A stretch of 64,000 nt of DNA from Arbacia lixula (GCA_963669155.1 OZ022581.1:7851167-7915166), one strand, 5' to 3'; positions 43,761-58,700 are shown, numbered from the stretch's first letter. Made by a program: numbers and translations. Notes: generated by a model not told the origin, from the letters alone.

Positions 43761-46700
43761 GTAAAACAGAAATCACTTAAGTTTACTGTTATGTAATGTA
43801 ACAAATATATCACAGTGATTAGCAAGAAATCTAAAATGAACAAAGCTCTAATTACAGAGGATAGAACCTTAAATTAAAAAAAATCCTATTGACTAACCTA
43901 CAGTATATACATTCCGATTGCAGACTTCTAATCGTAATTTTCTTTAACTTTTAAAATGCAAGCTCTGTTTCATTCAATCACATATTTTGTAAACTAGTAG
44001 TACATTGATTACATTTGGAGTTACAACAAGTAGCTACTTGCAACCATATTAATATCAATCTCCATTTAAAAAATAATATTTTCCTCCTTTTTTTCTTGAG
44101 TTATCATGCACATGTATGACTTATTGACTTCTGTGACCATGTATTTCTTTGTTAGGATATAGTGAATCCAAAGGCAATACAAGATTTATGATAATTTGAA
44201 CTGAGTGAAAAGTAGAAAACTTAAAACAATAAGCAGGGAATTGATGAGGAAAATCAGACATTGTATGATAAACTTTATAAAACTGTTATTTAACTTACTC
44301 TCAGGGTTACTCTGCCTTTAATTGAACATCTTCATAAAAAGCACAGCATGCCTTCATAATAGTATAAACAAATTGTTTACATGTATATGCTGTGTTCTTC
44401 ATCATCAAATATCTATTGTACATTGTCCAATATTTGAGAGTTGTGCAATGTCCATATGTATTACTGTGTTATCGCTTGTTTTCTGCATTTTTTTTGTAGG
44501 TGATAAGAACAGTGAATCAAAGGTCATCGAAGCAACTGAGCAAGGTGAGAACCATACATTTTCTGAGCTGTTTTGAGACACAAATGTACACAAAATTCAT
44601 GTTGAATTCATATTACACAGCAGAGCTACCTCAATTTAAGTACTACATGTATAGCTGTACATGTATGTGTTATTTGCCACAGCAGCCACAACAATCCCTC
44701 ATAGATATCTGAGCATACTGTTATCTGCAAGTAATTGAAGTTGTTGATCCATATGTTTGTCTTTTGTGTTTGTGGTGTATTTGGTTTCAATTTGTTCAAT
44801 GAATTAAGTGTTTGGTGATACACATTCATTTTACATACACGTCTATAAGAAACAAATCTAAAAGTACAGAACGAAAGAGAAAGGCAAATAATGATAAATA
44901 ATGAAAGGAAATTTTAAACCAAATGATGAAAGGAGCAACCCCCCCCCCCCCGAAAAATAAATTAGTCAGCCCTACAAAATTGGCTATTTAACATTTTATA
45001 AGTATATGACGTTAATTTAAATTGTGAGTCTCTATATTTAGAGATGGATTGGTAATGTGTATACGTTATTCTGTTCCTCTTTCACTTATTCTCCTTTATC
45101 CTCTTCCAACCATACAGGTGACATCCGACAAGTTCAGCGCATTCTGGACCAGGACCCCGCCCAGAGCAACCGGCTCTCTGCAGACGGTGCCACGCCACTG
45201 ATGGTGGCGGCCATGCTGGGGCACCGTGACATTGCTGAACTGCTGGTGCAACGTGGGGCCGAGGTCAACCGCCGGGATGGTAAGAGCGGATGGACTGCCC
45301 TCATGCAGGCTACCTTCCACAGGTAAGTGGTTTGGTTACTAAGTGGCTACTCCAGTTTAGTAAGCAAATAATCAATGTTGGTGAAGGTGATAGTTTGTCT
45401 CATTGCCTGAAAGCAAAAGTTGATTATTTGCTTTATATTCCACATCTGAGACTAACTATATATACCAAAAAGGACAGTTTGGCCCTGTTGCAAAAAACTT
45501 ATCATTGATGGTAACTTTGCTACCAATGGCAACCTCTATGTAAACCTTGAATTTGATTGGCCGTCAAGTGATGTTACCATGGTAATTACCATTGATGGCA
45601 GAGTTACCATGAATGGTAAGTTTTATGCAACGGGGTCCTGAAATGTCCAACTGTGTGAAGGCCAGGCTGGCTGTGCGCTGCTTCGTTCACATTACTAAGG
45701 CTGGACACACAGACTATCCACCCTTCTCAGCCTCACATACAAGGTGGAGAGGGGAGAAGAAGGGATGCCTACCATCATGTATTTGTCATGCTCATGGCAG
45801 AGTAGCACTCCATTGATTACAGCCCCAATAGTCTAAACAACTTCTATCCCTTACCTTTAGAGGGGAAGTTCACCCTGAAATTATTTTGGTTTCAATAAAA
45901 ACAGACAAATAAAAGAAATATTTGAGTGAAAGGTTGAAGAAAATTAGTCAAAGGAAAAGAAAGTTATTTGATTTTTAAGTTTTTATTTTGTGACGTCACA
46001 TGCGAGTTGCACTCCCATATGTTGTGTACAATTTTTTTTCAAAAATGTGCATTTTCTCACAAAGATATGCATCCTTTTATTTGTGCATTTGATACTTTAT
46101 TAGAAATACGTTTTAACACATACCTGTACGAAAAAAATCATTCCGTTATCAAAAACAGAAAAAAAAAGTGATTTATCGACTTATTTTGTACACAACATAT
46201 GGGGGAGCACCTCACACGTGACATCACAAAATCAAAACTTTAAATTCAAATAACTTTCTTTTCCTTTGACTGATTTTCGTCAAACCTTCACACATATGTT
46301 TCTTTCATTTGTTTATTTTTATTGAAACCAAAATAATTTCAGGTTGAACTTCCCCTTTTCATTTCGTAGCACTTAACTCTTTAAGGCCACATGTGCTTTT
46401 CTTCACAAGTAATAGACACAAATCCCATAGAGCAACATGTTATTTGGCACAGGAAAGGTTAATAGCATATCATTGGCAGTCTAATCAGATTTCAAAGAAG
46501 AAGGAGAATGTTTCCCTCTTGGTTGTGAATACAATGACAAGACCACTTGATTATTCTCACTGCGGTTGTTGTATCTCAGGAGAAAGGAGGTTGTGAAGTA
46601 CCTAATCCAAGCAGGCGCTGACCTGAACATCCAGGCCAGAGATGGGTGCAAAGCTCTGGATCTGGCCTTGGTCATTGTCTCTGGTAAGTTTCCTCAGTTT

Positions 46701-49700
46701 GTCTTGTGTACTGTATATGCCCTATATTTCCCCCAGGTTTTTATTTTCGCGAATGTTGCGAGTCGGATGCTATTCGCGAATTTAATAATACGTGAAAACA
46801 TAAATACGACATGCATGAGCACACATACTATTACTAAATACGAATTTAACCACTCGCAAAACTGTTGAGAAGTCCTGATTCGCGATAAATTAGACTCGCG
46901 AAATATATGGCGTATACAGTAAACTGTCATAAAGTTAACAAAAGTGTCAGCCTTAGCTTGGTTTGATAATGTAAACCCCATGAAAAGAAAAATACATGCA
47001 TGGTTGGATTACGGAGTTTGATGCATTTTGGGAACAGTCTCAGTACTGTAAAGGTATTATATTTTGAGAACAGACATTTTTATGACATGGAATAACCATG
47101 ACCATTGCACAGGCACTTCATTTTGCATGCGGGTGACTGATCGTCGCTAGGACCGACACACAGGCCTACAAATGAATAATATAACACAAGTCTGAAAAAT
47201 AAAAATGAACTGTACTAAGTATACTAAGTATAAGTATGTACTGTTGAGTGTCGTTGCTGATGGTGATGATGCATATGCGTGCAGGGCAGGATATAACAAT
47301 TCAGTAGTAAACAATCAACAAAAGTCTTGTGTGTTCTTATATTTGCTGTGAGAGGATAATTCTTGAAATTTATGGAAATTAAAAGACTGTGTACATAGTA
47401 CACTATTAGAATTTTAGCTAGAGACAGTTAGCCAGTTTGTAGTCACTTGAAACCTAGGCCCTGTCGTATAAAGATTTACAAGTGATTGCAACTTGACTTC
47501 ACCCTGTACGTTAGATATAGGGAATTTGATTTGCGATCGATTAAGACCAATCGCAACTCTTTATAAGACTGGGCCCTGGTTGATATTGATCTTGTAACCC
47601 CCTTTGATTGCAGAGGAAACGGACAAGGGTGGGAGTGAGCTCATCCGCTTACTAGCCCCCGTCACCATGCCAACGTCAGTGGGGGGCCCTCCCCGGTCAC
47701 AGGTCAAAGGTCAGGGCAACTCCCAGATGTGGTCGACGAGGACCAGCAGCCTAGACCAGATGGCGGATGAGGAGGCAGCCAAGCGCTCGGGTCTCAAGGT
47801 ATGAACTCACTGGTCCTGTTGCATATTACTTACCATAGATGGTAACTCTGCTATCAATGGCAACTTCTATGGAAACCTGGAACTTGATTGGCTGTTCAGC
47901 GATGTTGCCATGGTAGTTACGATTGATGACAGAGTTACTGTTATGTTTTATCCTATGGGGCCCTGCACTCCCAACCAAAAATCCTGGCGTATAGGATTAG
48001 TGTACAGTACTCATGCAAAATTGCAGCAATGGCACATATAGAGTTAAATTTAGGAAGAATAGATGTGGTTAAAATCAGTGACAATAAATCATCACACTAA
48101 ATAATAAGCTTTCTTGAATTTTGATAAAAATTCTAGTTTGCTGACAAGAATATATATAAAAAGAAAGTTCCATAGATCATAGTATAAAAAAATGCTGTTA
48201 CAATCTTCAGTTGGAATTCAGCAGTAATTCCAAAATGTATAGAGCTTTTTGATGCTATACCAGAAACTTAGTATCTGAAATGTATATTGAATGTATATTG
48301 TATATTGTATAATGTATATTGTATGATATATATTGGATAATCTGCCCTACTCTGACAAAAGGAAGTAAGTGACAAATCACTCAAATCTGGGTTATTGGTA
48401 TTCTTATATTGTACCCAGCATTCCCTACGTACAGCCAAAATCTGGCCCAGAAATATTAATCTTGCTGCAAGATATTTAATCTAACATGATGTGGTGTTGC
48501 ACTGATGCCAATGCAAGTGACATACACATGTATTTTACTCATCTACAAGGAAAGTCTCTTTTGTTAGTTGCTTCCTTTTGTCAGAGTAGGGCATTAATCT
48601 GTAGAGCCATTGTAAGAGATGTTGGAAGCAGCTGAGATGTTATTTGTTGTCAGCATCAGCCTATTAAAGGATTTTGTCCCTTTTTGTACCAGACAAAAAG
48701 CTGGTCCATAGGTTATATGTGTCAAAGGTTGCGTTCATGGGACACTTTTTCGCGCGAGAATCATGATTGAAAATGCGTTTCTGCAGAATCACGGTTTCGT
48801 TCAGACGCAATTGAATATAAACGTGATTCAAAACGCAAACATGAAACGTGTTTGGAAACGCGTTTCTGCAGAATCATGTTAGAAAAAGGTCGCTTGAATG
48901 CAACCACGTTTTGAATCATGATTCTATGAAGTCATTGTGTCGGCCTATTTCCGGTGCTAGTCAAGCAGCCCACGTAGAAGTCAGAAAACGCGCATGTATA
49001 AGTTGACCTATACTTCCTGGATCAAACTGCGCACTGCGATGCGAACTGGATCGGCCTGAAAACGAGTAGAAACGTGATTGGAGAGAAGGTCGTCGGGACG
49101 CTGATTCTGCCGTTATCGTGATTCATGTTTGCGTTTTGAATCACAATTTGAATCATGATTCAAAATGCGATTCTGACGATGGTCGCATGAACGCAACCTA
49201 ATTCATGAATCAATGCAACCATGGTACACAAAGAGCTAATTGGTGTTGGTTGTTTTTCTGTATTTGAAGGCATGGTGGTCACGGATGTCCAACCGCTTCC
49301 GCAACCTGAAACTTACCCGCACCCTGAGAGGGTCTCTAGGGGTCACTAAGCTGACCCCGTTTGAGGACGATTCAGCCCGGCCGGACGAGACGCTGAGGAG
49401 TGTGGGTAAGAGTGGCAGCAGCACGTATATCAATGGAGGGCAGCAGACAACCTTGGGAAACGATGGTACCGCTGGGGGGAAGAACCATCAGAGGAAGAAA
49501 TCAAAGGAGGGGTCCCGTGTCTCATTTACCAAATCAAGCATAAGTGAGTGTGACAAATGTATCCTTGGAATTGTGCAGATGAAATAACAGTTTTAACAGC
49601 ATTAATTCAGCCTCAAGCACTATAATACTTTGGTCTTGTCTTCTGGATTTTTAGATTGATAAAGAGGCATGCTCTACCTTTTCATGCCTAGGTGAAATTG

Positions 49701-52700
49701 TTTAAGCCAATATTTTTGTGTAAGATATTTTTGTGGCTGATGCAGTCACAGACGAGTTTTCTTTTCGCAATCGACTTTCCGGCAACTTCTATGTACATTG
49801 CTCAATAATACCTTGCGCCCATGTGATATGAGAGATCAAATTCATTACAGATCAAAGGTTTATAATGAACTTTGCAAGTATAGGCTAAAACTGGATAAAA
49901 TGTAATAGTTTTTGCGCTAACTTGAAATTAAATTGTTTAATTTCTGGAGATCTGAGGTTGAATCACTCAGATGTCAATGATCAATGAACTTTGGCAATAA
50001 TTAGGAATTCAATGGTCCAATTTCTATAAAACACACAAGTTTTCTGAGCACAGCAAAGTATCAAGTCATGTTAGGTGACAATAACATCAAGACGGAGGCA
50101 TATTTATCGACTGCGTGGCATTCCAATTGGTGTAGTTTAAAATTTATTTGGTAGCTTTACATTCAAACCTTGTAATTCCAACAATAACAAGACTTAAATA
50201 TTGCATGATTTTATGATATAAAACTAAAATCTCATCACAACCCTTTCCTTTGATTTGTGTTATGTTTCAGAAGCACCAGTTGATGTTGTTCAAACTCTGG
50301 TAAGTGTAAAATTTTCATTGCTACTGTATTTAAATTGTTACTTTGATTTTCATCAGAACAATTACAAATGATGAATATATGCATACTTTATAGTAATTTA
50401 CAGTTTAAGAATAGTGGGTAGCCTGTTTCAGTGAAAGTGATAAAATAATGCATTTCTGCATGTGACCTTTCTTTCAAAGTATTCACAAAATGCTACTCTG
50501 ATCTATTTCCTTGCTGAGATTGCATGGTAAACCATATGTAGTCCTGGGGCATGTTGCATATGGGTTTTCACTTATTGTAACTTACTATTAATGGTAACTA
50601 CCATGGAAACAGGTGCAAAAGTAAAAATTCATTAGCTGTTGCCATGCAACAGATTAATGCTTAGTTACAATAATTGAACATTTATATGCAACATGGCCCT
50701 GAGAAGGACTATCTGGTCTTCAGGAATACCACCAACAAGAGCGGCTGAGAAAAATGTAAGAAATGTAGAGCAATGAGCAGATTATTTGCTTTTTTAGTGA
50801 AGGAATATCCTGTATCTAATACCCTTTTCTATCCATTTGTTGCCAGGATGTGCAGTCTCCTCAGTCCAAGTTCCATGACAAGCTCCTCCCCGTCATCCCC
50901 CCATTCCTGCCCCCTCCCAGCTTCCAGCTTCACAATGCAGACAAGTCCAGACGGTCTCACTCAAAAGCTCAGGTAAGTGTAGTTAAAGGGAATATACTGT
51001 ACTGGGAAGACAAGAAACCTTCAAAAAGGTGATCGTGAGCAATCTCCTTTCCAATGGTCTTACGTTCATGTATTGTCCATTTTTAGAAACATACTGAAAG
51101 TTTTTTGCCCTCAAATGATCCACATTTGGAGTAATGAATGATTAAATTAAAGATCCTCAAAATGTTCGGGCTGAACTTTCGTGATTTGTGATTTAATTGA
51201 CTAATTACTCCAAATGTGGACCATTTGAGGGCAAATAACTTTCAGCACGTTTCTCAAATGGACATTACATGAATTTAAGACCATTGGCAAGAAGATTGCT
51301 CACGATCACATTTGAAGGCTTTTTGTCTTCCTAGTACAATAGATTCCCTTTAACACTGTGCTCTTGTGCAACTTTATCAACTCATTGCATCCCTTTACAG
51401 TGTATGTCATCCCCATCTCCCTTATAACCTCCATAAAGCACAGAACTTTTAGTTTGAGATTGATTCATGTAAAATTATGTTGATGTTTGGCTTACTGTTC
51501 AGTTTCAGGGAAAGTGCTTCTAACTGATTAAAACAACAAACTGTTATCAAGTTATCAAGTGTTATTATTCTTTAATTTTTATTGATGAAAACCACTAGTA
51601 GCCCAACAAACAAAGCATGAAGTCCGCTTGGGTGGTGAATGCTGGGGGATTTTCTTTAAGCAACTTGCTTTCTTATAACCTCCTACAAAGCTAATCCCAA
51701 GTGGATTAAAGAGGTTTAAACACTTCATAATCCTTTCCATTGACCAAGCGCTCTTGGTGAAAAATTCCACACAAAGCACATTGTGGTTTGAGTGAAGTAG
51801 CAAAGATAAATGTCCTTTCATCATTATAATCATTTCCGTCTAGCGTCTATATTCTCATGCTACGGGATTTGGAACGTTGTCTTTCCTTTATAGCCCTATT
51901 CCACACAGTCTGATTTGTGACATCCATGATGGCAAGGTTTGGCAGTCTGAGTTATTTTGCTATTTTCTCATGCCTCTGTGGCCTGCTTCTGGGTCTCAAA
52001 CCTGTATCAGTCAATGGGTCTCTTTCCTTCTGTTCTTCTTGTCACTCCTATGGTCAACAGAAGGTCTTCAACCCCCTTTTTCTCAAGCAGGGATGTCCCA
52101 TTTATCTATCCCACAATCCTCATATGTGTTTGATCCAACCGCTGTGCACTGTCAGACTTTAGTGGACAGGCCTCACTTTCCTTTGTATATGGCAAGGTTT
52201 TAATAACAAACCGGGAACTAAACTAGCCAAAAACCTATCATTTGCACCATTTGCAGGGAATGGGGCCAGGAAGACCAAGCACCCAGAACACCATCACATT
52301 GACCACCACCAATACCACTGTTACCAGCACTGGTAGTACCACACCCATAAACAACAATACCACCACCACCACTGCCTCATCCCACCGCTCCCAGCACCCC
52401 CATCACCACCACCGGCCCATGTTCACGGCCCGCCGGGGCACCACAGGCAGCATGAGCTCTGGTATCAGCCCCTCCAACTCGGCCCACTTCTCCTCCATCC
52501 ACACCATCAGCCCCAGCTCGTCTGGTGAGGCCTCGGCGCTAAGCCGGGGACTCCTCTCGTCTGCTGCGGCAGCCAGCAGCAGGCACTCGGCCAGCGGTAG
52601 GCTGATCAACAGCAATGGTCAGATGAGGGGTGAGGGGTTTTACTCTTTATGTGCCACTCTTTTTTTTCTCACAAATGATACACGAATCATCCTATGTAGC

Positions 52701-55700
52701 AGCATTTTGACAGATAGAGAAGCATTCAATCCGACTGCAAATGTGCTCTTTAGCTTTTGTTATGATAGCTGCACCATTCGGAAATTCAATTTGATGTTTG
52801 TTTTGCTATGTTTTCCCCACAGATGGTTTAGTATCTGGCAGTGCTGGTGGTGATTTGAGGACTCACAGGAAGAGATATCCCTCTGCATCATCAGTCCCTT
52901 CGCTTGCTCAGTAAGACATCTTGAAACTTCTAATTGAACGAAAATGTAGAAGAAGAGAAGAAGTGAAAAGATATTTAAGAAATGTATCCCTTTTCAGATT
53001 CCTATTTTTTTGCTGCTTTCATTGAAATAAACTTTGGATTTTGTTTCCCATTCATACAAATATTTCATTTAAGGGTTACTAAATTAGAAAAATAAGTTCC
53101 CTCTAATCTAGGTAAAATTATCCACTAAAAACGAATTTCACATTCGTTTGCCGCAATTAAGTCTCATTTTGACCAAAATTTGAAAAAAAACCCACACGCC
53201 TCCAGTGACGTATGAGAAGTCAAAATTCCATAGATTGTACAGAAGTCAACAATAGACAATTTTTGTAATGTATTCACAACTTTCCCCCTAACTGCGTAGT
53301 AACGCGTTATTGCGTTCACCTGTATCTTGTTATTCAGATTCAATGGATGGAATGCACTTTGAATATATTAGTTGTTGCTACTCAGACAAACTTCGGAGGG
53401 GCTTTGGGGTTCCCATTGGTAACGTATTGTTTGAATGGCGTGAATAAAACATTTTATTTACGCCGTTGGCATTTATGGCATTTTGACTTCTCATACGTCA
53501 CTGGAGGCGTGTTTTTTTTCAAATTTTCGTCCAAAATGAGACTTTATTGCGGCACACGAATGTGAAATTTGTTTTTAGTGGATAATTTTACATAAAATAG
53601 TAGGAACTTATTTTTCTAATTTAGTAACCCTTTAATAGACCAAAGTGTGTTATTTTTGTTTCATTTAATTTCATATTTTATTCAACCAGAGTAGTCCTAG
53701 TCACAAAGACTGCTTCCCAAGGAACCAAGGAATTTGAAGGGTTACGACATTTCCTGACCTACTTTATCTGACCCACTCTTTTCTGACCCACTTTTTTATG
53801 CCTCCGCCACGAAGTGGCCGGAGGCATTATGTTTTCGGGTTGTCCGTCCGTCCGTCCGTCCGTCCCGAATCCGTTTAGGCAATATCTTGAGAACCGTCGA
53901 GCAGATTTGCTTCAAACTTGGTTCATGTATGTATTGCATAAAACTAATGAAGTGTGTAAAATTGGGGTCAAATCTGATTGAGGTCAAAGGTCAAAGGTCA
54001 ATGAACTTTGTAAAAATTGCCCAAAAATGACCTTTTCCACAATAAATCCAAATCCAATGATGCAATTGTCATTAAACATGGTACAAATATTGATCACTAC
54101 TTGGGGATAGACTGGTGACACTTTTGGTAAAATTCCTGAAAGGTCAGAGGTCAAAGGTCAATGAAATTTGTGAAAATTTGCAAAAAATTGACCTTTTTCA
54201 CAGTAAATCCAAATCCAAGGATGCAATTGTCATTAAACATGGTACAAAGATAGATCACTACTAGTGGATAGACTGGTGACATTTTTGGTAAAATTCCTGA
54301 AAGTTCAGAGGTCAAAGGTTAATGAACTTTGCCAAAATTGGCTAGAAATTGCCCCAAACTTTAAATTTTTCACAATAAATCCAAATCCAATGGTGCAATT
54401 CCAACCAAACATAGTGAAACGATGGATCACTACTTGGGGGTAGACTGGTGACATTGTTGGTGAAATTCCTGGAAGGTCAGAGGTCAAAGGTCAATGAACT
54501 TTGCAAAAATTGATATTTTTCACAATAATTCCAAATCCAAATCCAATGTCACAATTCTAACTAAACATGGTACAGAGATGTATCACTTCATGGAGGTAGA
54601 CTGGTGAAAGTTTAGGTAAAACTCCTGAGAGTTCAAAGGTCAAAGGTCCATGAACTTTGCCAAAAATTAGCTAAAAATTGCCCCCAAAGTGATAATTTTT
54701 GAAATATATCCAAATCCAATGGAGCAATACCAACCAAACATGGTGCAAAGATGGATCACTGCTAGACTGATGACATTTTTGGTGAAATTTCTCAAAGGTC
54801 GGGGATCAAAGGTCAATAAACTTTGGTAAAATTGGCTAAAAATTGCCGCCAAATTTTTTTTTTTCAGATTGAATCCAATACTGATGATTCAATTCAAACC
54901 AAACCTAGTTACAGAGATGTATCACTTTATGGAGGTAGACTGGTGAAGTTTAGGTAAAATTCCTGAAAGGTCAAAGGTCAATAAACTTCACCCCAAATTG
55001 GCTAATTTCAAATAAACTTGATGCAAGGATGGATTTAGACAGAGTGGTTAGATTGGAAGTCAAAGAAATAAGAGGTCAAAAGTCAATGAACATTGCCAAA
55101 CTTAGCTAAACTTGAAAAAAGAAAATGTGATATTTTCATTTCACATAGGAGCAATGGTACATTGCCCACCAAACATACACATTTTCTGAGAATAGCAAAG
55201 AGGCGGAGGCATATTTATCGACTGCGTGGCAGTCGAATTGCTCTAGTTTGCCATTCACTCAGTACAGCCTCTGTCATTGGCTACTGTGCTAATGAATATT
55301 CAAGACTATGGTATGGCTTGTCGAACATTCGCGCCGGCGCGGCCAAAGAGGCGGCCAGGAGGCGCAATTTTTTCGAACATTCGCGCCGGCGCGGCCAAAG
55401 AGGCGGCCAGGAGGCGCAATTTTTTTTTACACGCTAGCTCATAGACACCAGAGCTTTTCACAGCTGTGACAGAAATCCTTGCTCTCTGCAATCGGCCACA
55501 GCCTGCGAGCGCACGCTCATGCCGATATCAGCTATTCCTTTGTACCATTGTATGTGGGTAATGAGTTGATATAAGGACACTAGAAAACCTATTACTGTGC
55601 ACAAATGACATGTTGTGATAAAAAGTTGAGTAAATAGATATGTGTTTGTGTTATAATTATTTCATGTTTGCTAGGTTTTATCAGACTATTTATTATTTTT

Positions 55701-58700
55701 TTATCTGTCCCTCTCGACATGATGCTCTAAATCCCCTAGAACAAAATGGAATCTTCCGTCTCTTTTTCCCCAAATCTCGCTAGAGAAAAAAATATTGGAG
55801 TCATCGACTGTTTGATAGGGGTGCATAATAAATTTCTATCAAAAATATTCCTTATTCAATCATTCAATAACATTTTCATGAGATGATGTATTCTTCAATA
55901 ATACAACAAGGATAAACAAACTCACTTTTATCTTATTGTCCCACAAAAATCCAGTGTTTTTTACATTATATTTTCTTTCTGAGAGCACCGTCCCCTTTTT
56001 CTGTAGTGCATGGAGCAGTCCGGTGCCGGCAATTCCCGCGTGGACTAAGCCACGTGACTCCGAGAGTGTAATCAGAGAGCGGTTGCGAATGGGATGTCAG
56101 TGAGAAAGCTTTAGAGTGCGAGCTGATATTAGAAACAACTGATAGGCTTACGTTCCTAGACACAATGAATATTTATACTCCGAGAATTTTGATAAGGCAC
56201 GATCCAAAAGAAGCGCAAGTATCACAATAAGATAACCAACAAATAAAGAAAAATGTTTGATTTTATCACGGAAGCAAGATTTTGTTAGCATTGGTAGCAT
56301 TGGTAGTCAAGAGATAAGAGCATGTTTATAACAAGAGGAGAACAAAAAGTTTTAGAGTGTAGACTATCAACGTCCTACGAGTGACCTTCGTAGTCTGGAC
56401 GCTACACTATGCATCAACACATTCTTTTGCAAAATGTAAACATTGCAGGCTTGTCTTGGGGGAAGTTCTCAAACTATTAAGTATTATGACCTTCCAGACA
56501 GGCATGTGATGTCTACATTTTGCAAAGGAATGCGAATGTGATGTTAAGTATTCATTTTTCTCCATGTTCTTTCAGGGAGTGTTCTTACACCTCAAACTTT
56601 GATGGTATTTTTGCCATGATAAACAACATTTACCTCAAGTGAAGAAAAGTTGCATGTGGTTTTCTTGAAACAATTTACAGGAATTTAGTTACTACATTGA
56701 TATAATCATTGCCCTCTGAGGAGTACAGTTTTAGAACATGCATCATGGAGGGAAAAAAAGGTACATAGAAACAGATGTGTTGGAAGTGAAAAAGAAAAAA
56801 GTGTGATTATTTTTGTTTCTTTACATAGTTATTGTGGATTTTTTATGCCTCCGCCACGAAGTGGCCGGAGGCATTATGTTTTCGGGTTGTCCGTCCGTCC
56901 GTCCGTCCGTACATACGTCCATCCGTCTGTACGTCCGTCCGTCCCGAATTCGTTTAGGCAATATCTTGAGAACCATTCGGCAGATTTGCCTCAAACTTGG
57001 TACATGTATGTATTGCATAAAACTAATGGGGTGTAAAATTGGGGTCAAATCTGATCGAGGTCAAAGGTCAATGAACCTTGTAAAAATTGCCCCAAAATGA
57101 CCTTTTCCACAATAAATCCAAATCCAAGGATGCTATTCTCATTAAACATGGTACAAAGATGGATCGTCATTGGGGATAGACTGGTGACATTTTTGGTAAA
57201 ATTCCTGAAAGGTCACAGGTCAAAGGTCAATGAAATTTGTGAAAATTTGCCAAAAATTGACCTTTTTCACAATAAATCCAAATCCAAGAATGCAATTCTT
57301 ATTAAACATGGTACAAAGATAGATCACTACTTGGGGATAGATTGGTGACATTTTTGTTAAAATTCCTGAAAGTTCAGAGGTCAAAGTTCAATGAACTTTG
57401 CCAAAATCGGCTAGAAATTGCCCCAAACCCTTAATTTTTCACAATAAATCCAAATCCAATGGTGCAATTCCAACCAAACTTAGTGAAACGATGGATCACT
57501 ACTTTTGGGTAGACTGGTGACCTTGTTGGTGAAATTGCTGGAGAGTTCAAAGGTCAAAGGTCAATGAACTTTGCCAAAAATTAGCTAAAAATTGCCCTCA
57601 AAGTGATAATTTTAAAAAAATATCAAAATCCAATGGAGCAATACCAACCAAACAAGGTGCAAAGATGGATCACTACTAGACTGATGACATTTTTGGTGAA
57701 ATTTCTCAAAGGTCAGGGATCAAAGGTCAATGAACTTTGCCAAAATTGGCTTGAAATTGCTCGCAAATAGATATTTTTCACATTGAATCCAATACTAATG
57801 ATTCAATTCAAACCAAACATAGTACAGAGATGTATCACTTCATGGAGGTAGACTGGTGAAGTTTGGGTAAAATTCCTGAAAGGTCAATGAACTTCACCCA
57901 AAATTGGCTAATTTTAAACAAACTTGATACAAGGATGGATTTAGACAGACTGGTTAGATTGGAAGGCATAGAGGTAAGAGGTCAAAAGTCAATGAACATT
58001 GCCAAACTTGGCTAAACTTGAAAAAACAGAATGTGATATTTTAATTTCACATCGGAGCAATGGTACATTGCCCACCAAACATACACATTTTTTGTTCATC
58101 ATTTGTGGTTCAGAGAACTAGAAAGATGAAGAAAGGAAGAATGAAACACCTGCTGAGCAGGCTCTCTTTATTATACAAGATATACATATATACATATCAT
58201 CAAAAGGGGGTAAACTGTGACAAGCTGCTTGCAGAACCTGTGGAAGAAAGCAACTAGAGAATAAAAGAGGACAACAGCCATTCTCTCTGCACAACAGCCA
58301 CAACACGATCACAGCAAAACAAGTGTTTGGGACTGGGTCTGCGATAAAATTTGAAGTGTTGAGAACACACCTGATTTAAACTGCAAAAAAAAAAACTGTT
58401 TAGAGGTATACTGATGAAAGCTACACGATAACTAAAACAGTGCTGGTCAGGATTGTGAACCAAATTAGAACTGAAATGCGACTGAAAAAAAAAAACCTCG
58501 GATCTATGTCTACCTATTATCGTATTGCTCGCGCTACAGCCCAGTCTTACACACACGCAATGCGTTCACGGCGAGCAAAAACAAACGGCAGTCACACCTC
58601 AGTCATCACACAACAGTCATATACCAAGCATTCTAAACCAGCCCGAAACTCACCACAAACTCAACAAAATGCCACATCCAGCTGTCAGAACCGTCACAAT

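Noticed and set aside
43312..43776. 154-codon minus-strand frame
   Set aside because: Exact antisense of ANKS6 exon 1, whose + strand reading is a clear ankyrin protein.
53073..53631. Extra ANKS6 exon from the 72-codon frame at 53347
   Set aside because: The frame lies wholly in a complete TTAA-flanked MITE and exons 10 and 11 already join in frame.
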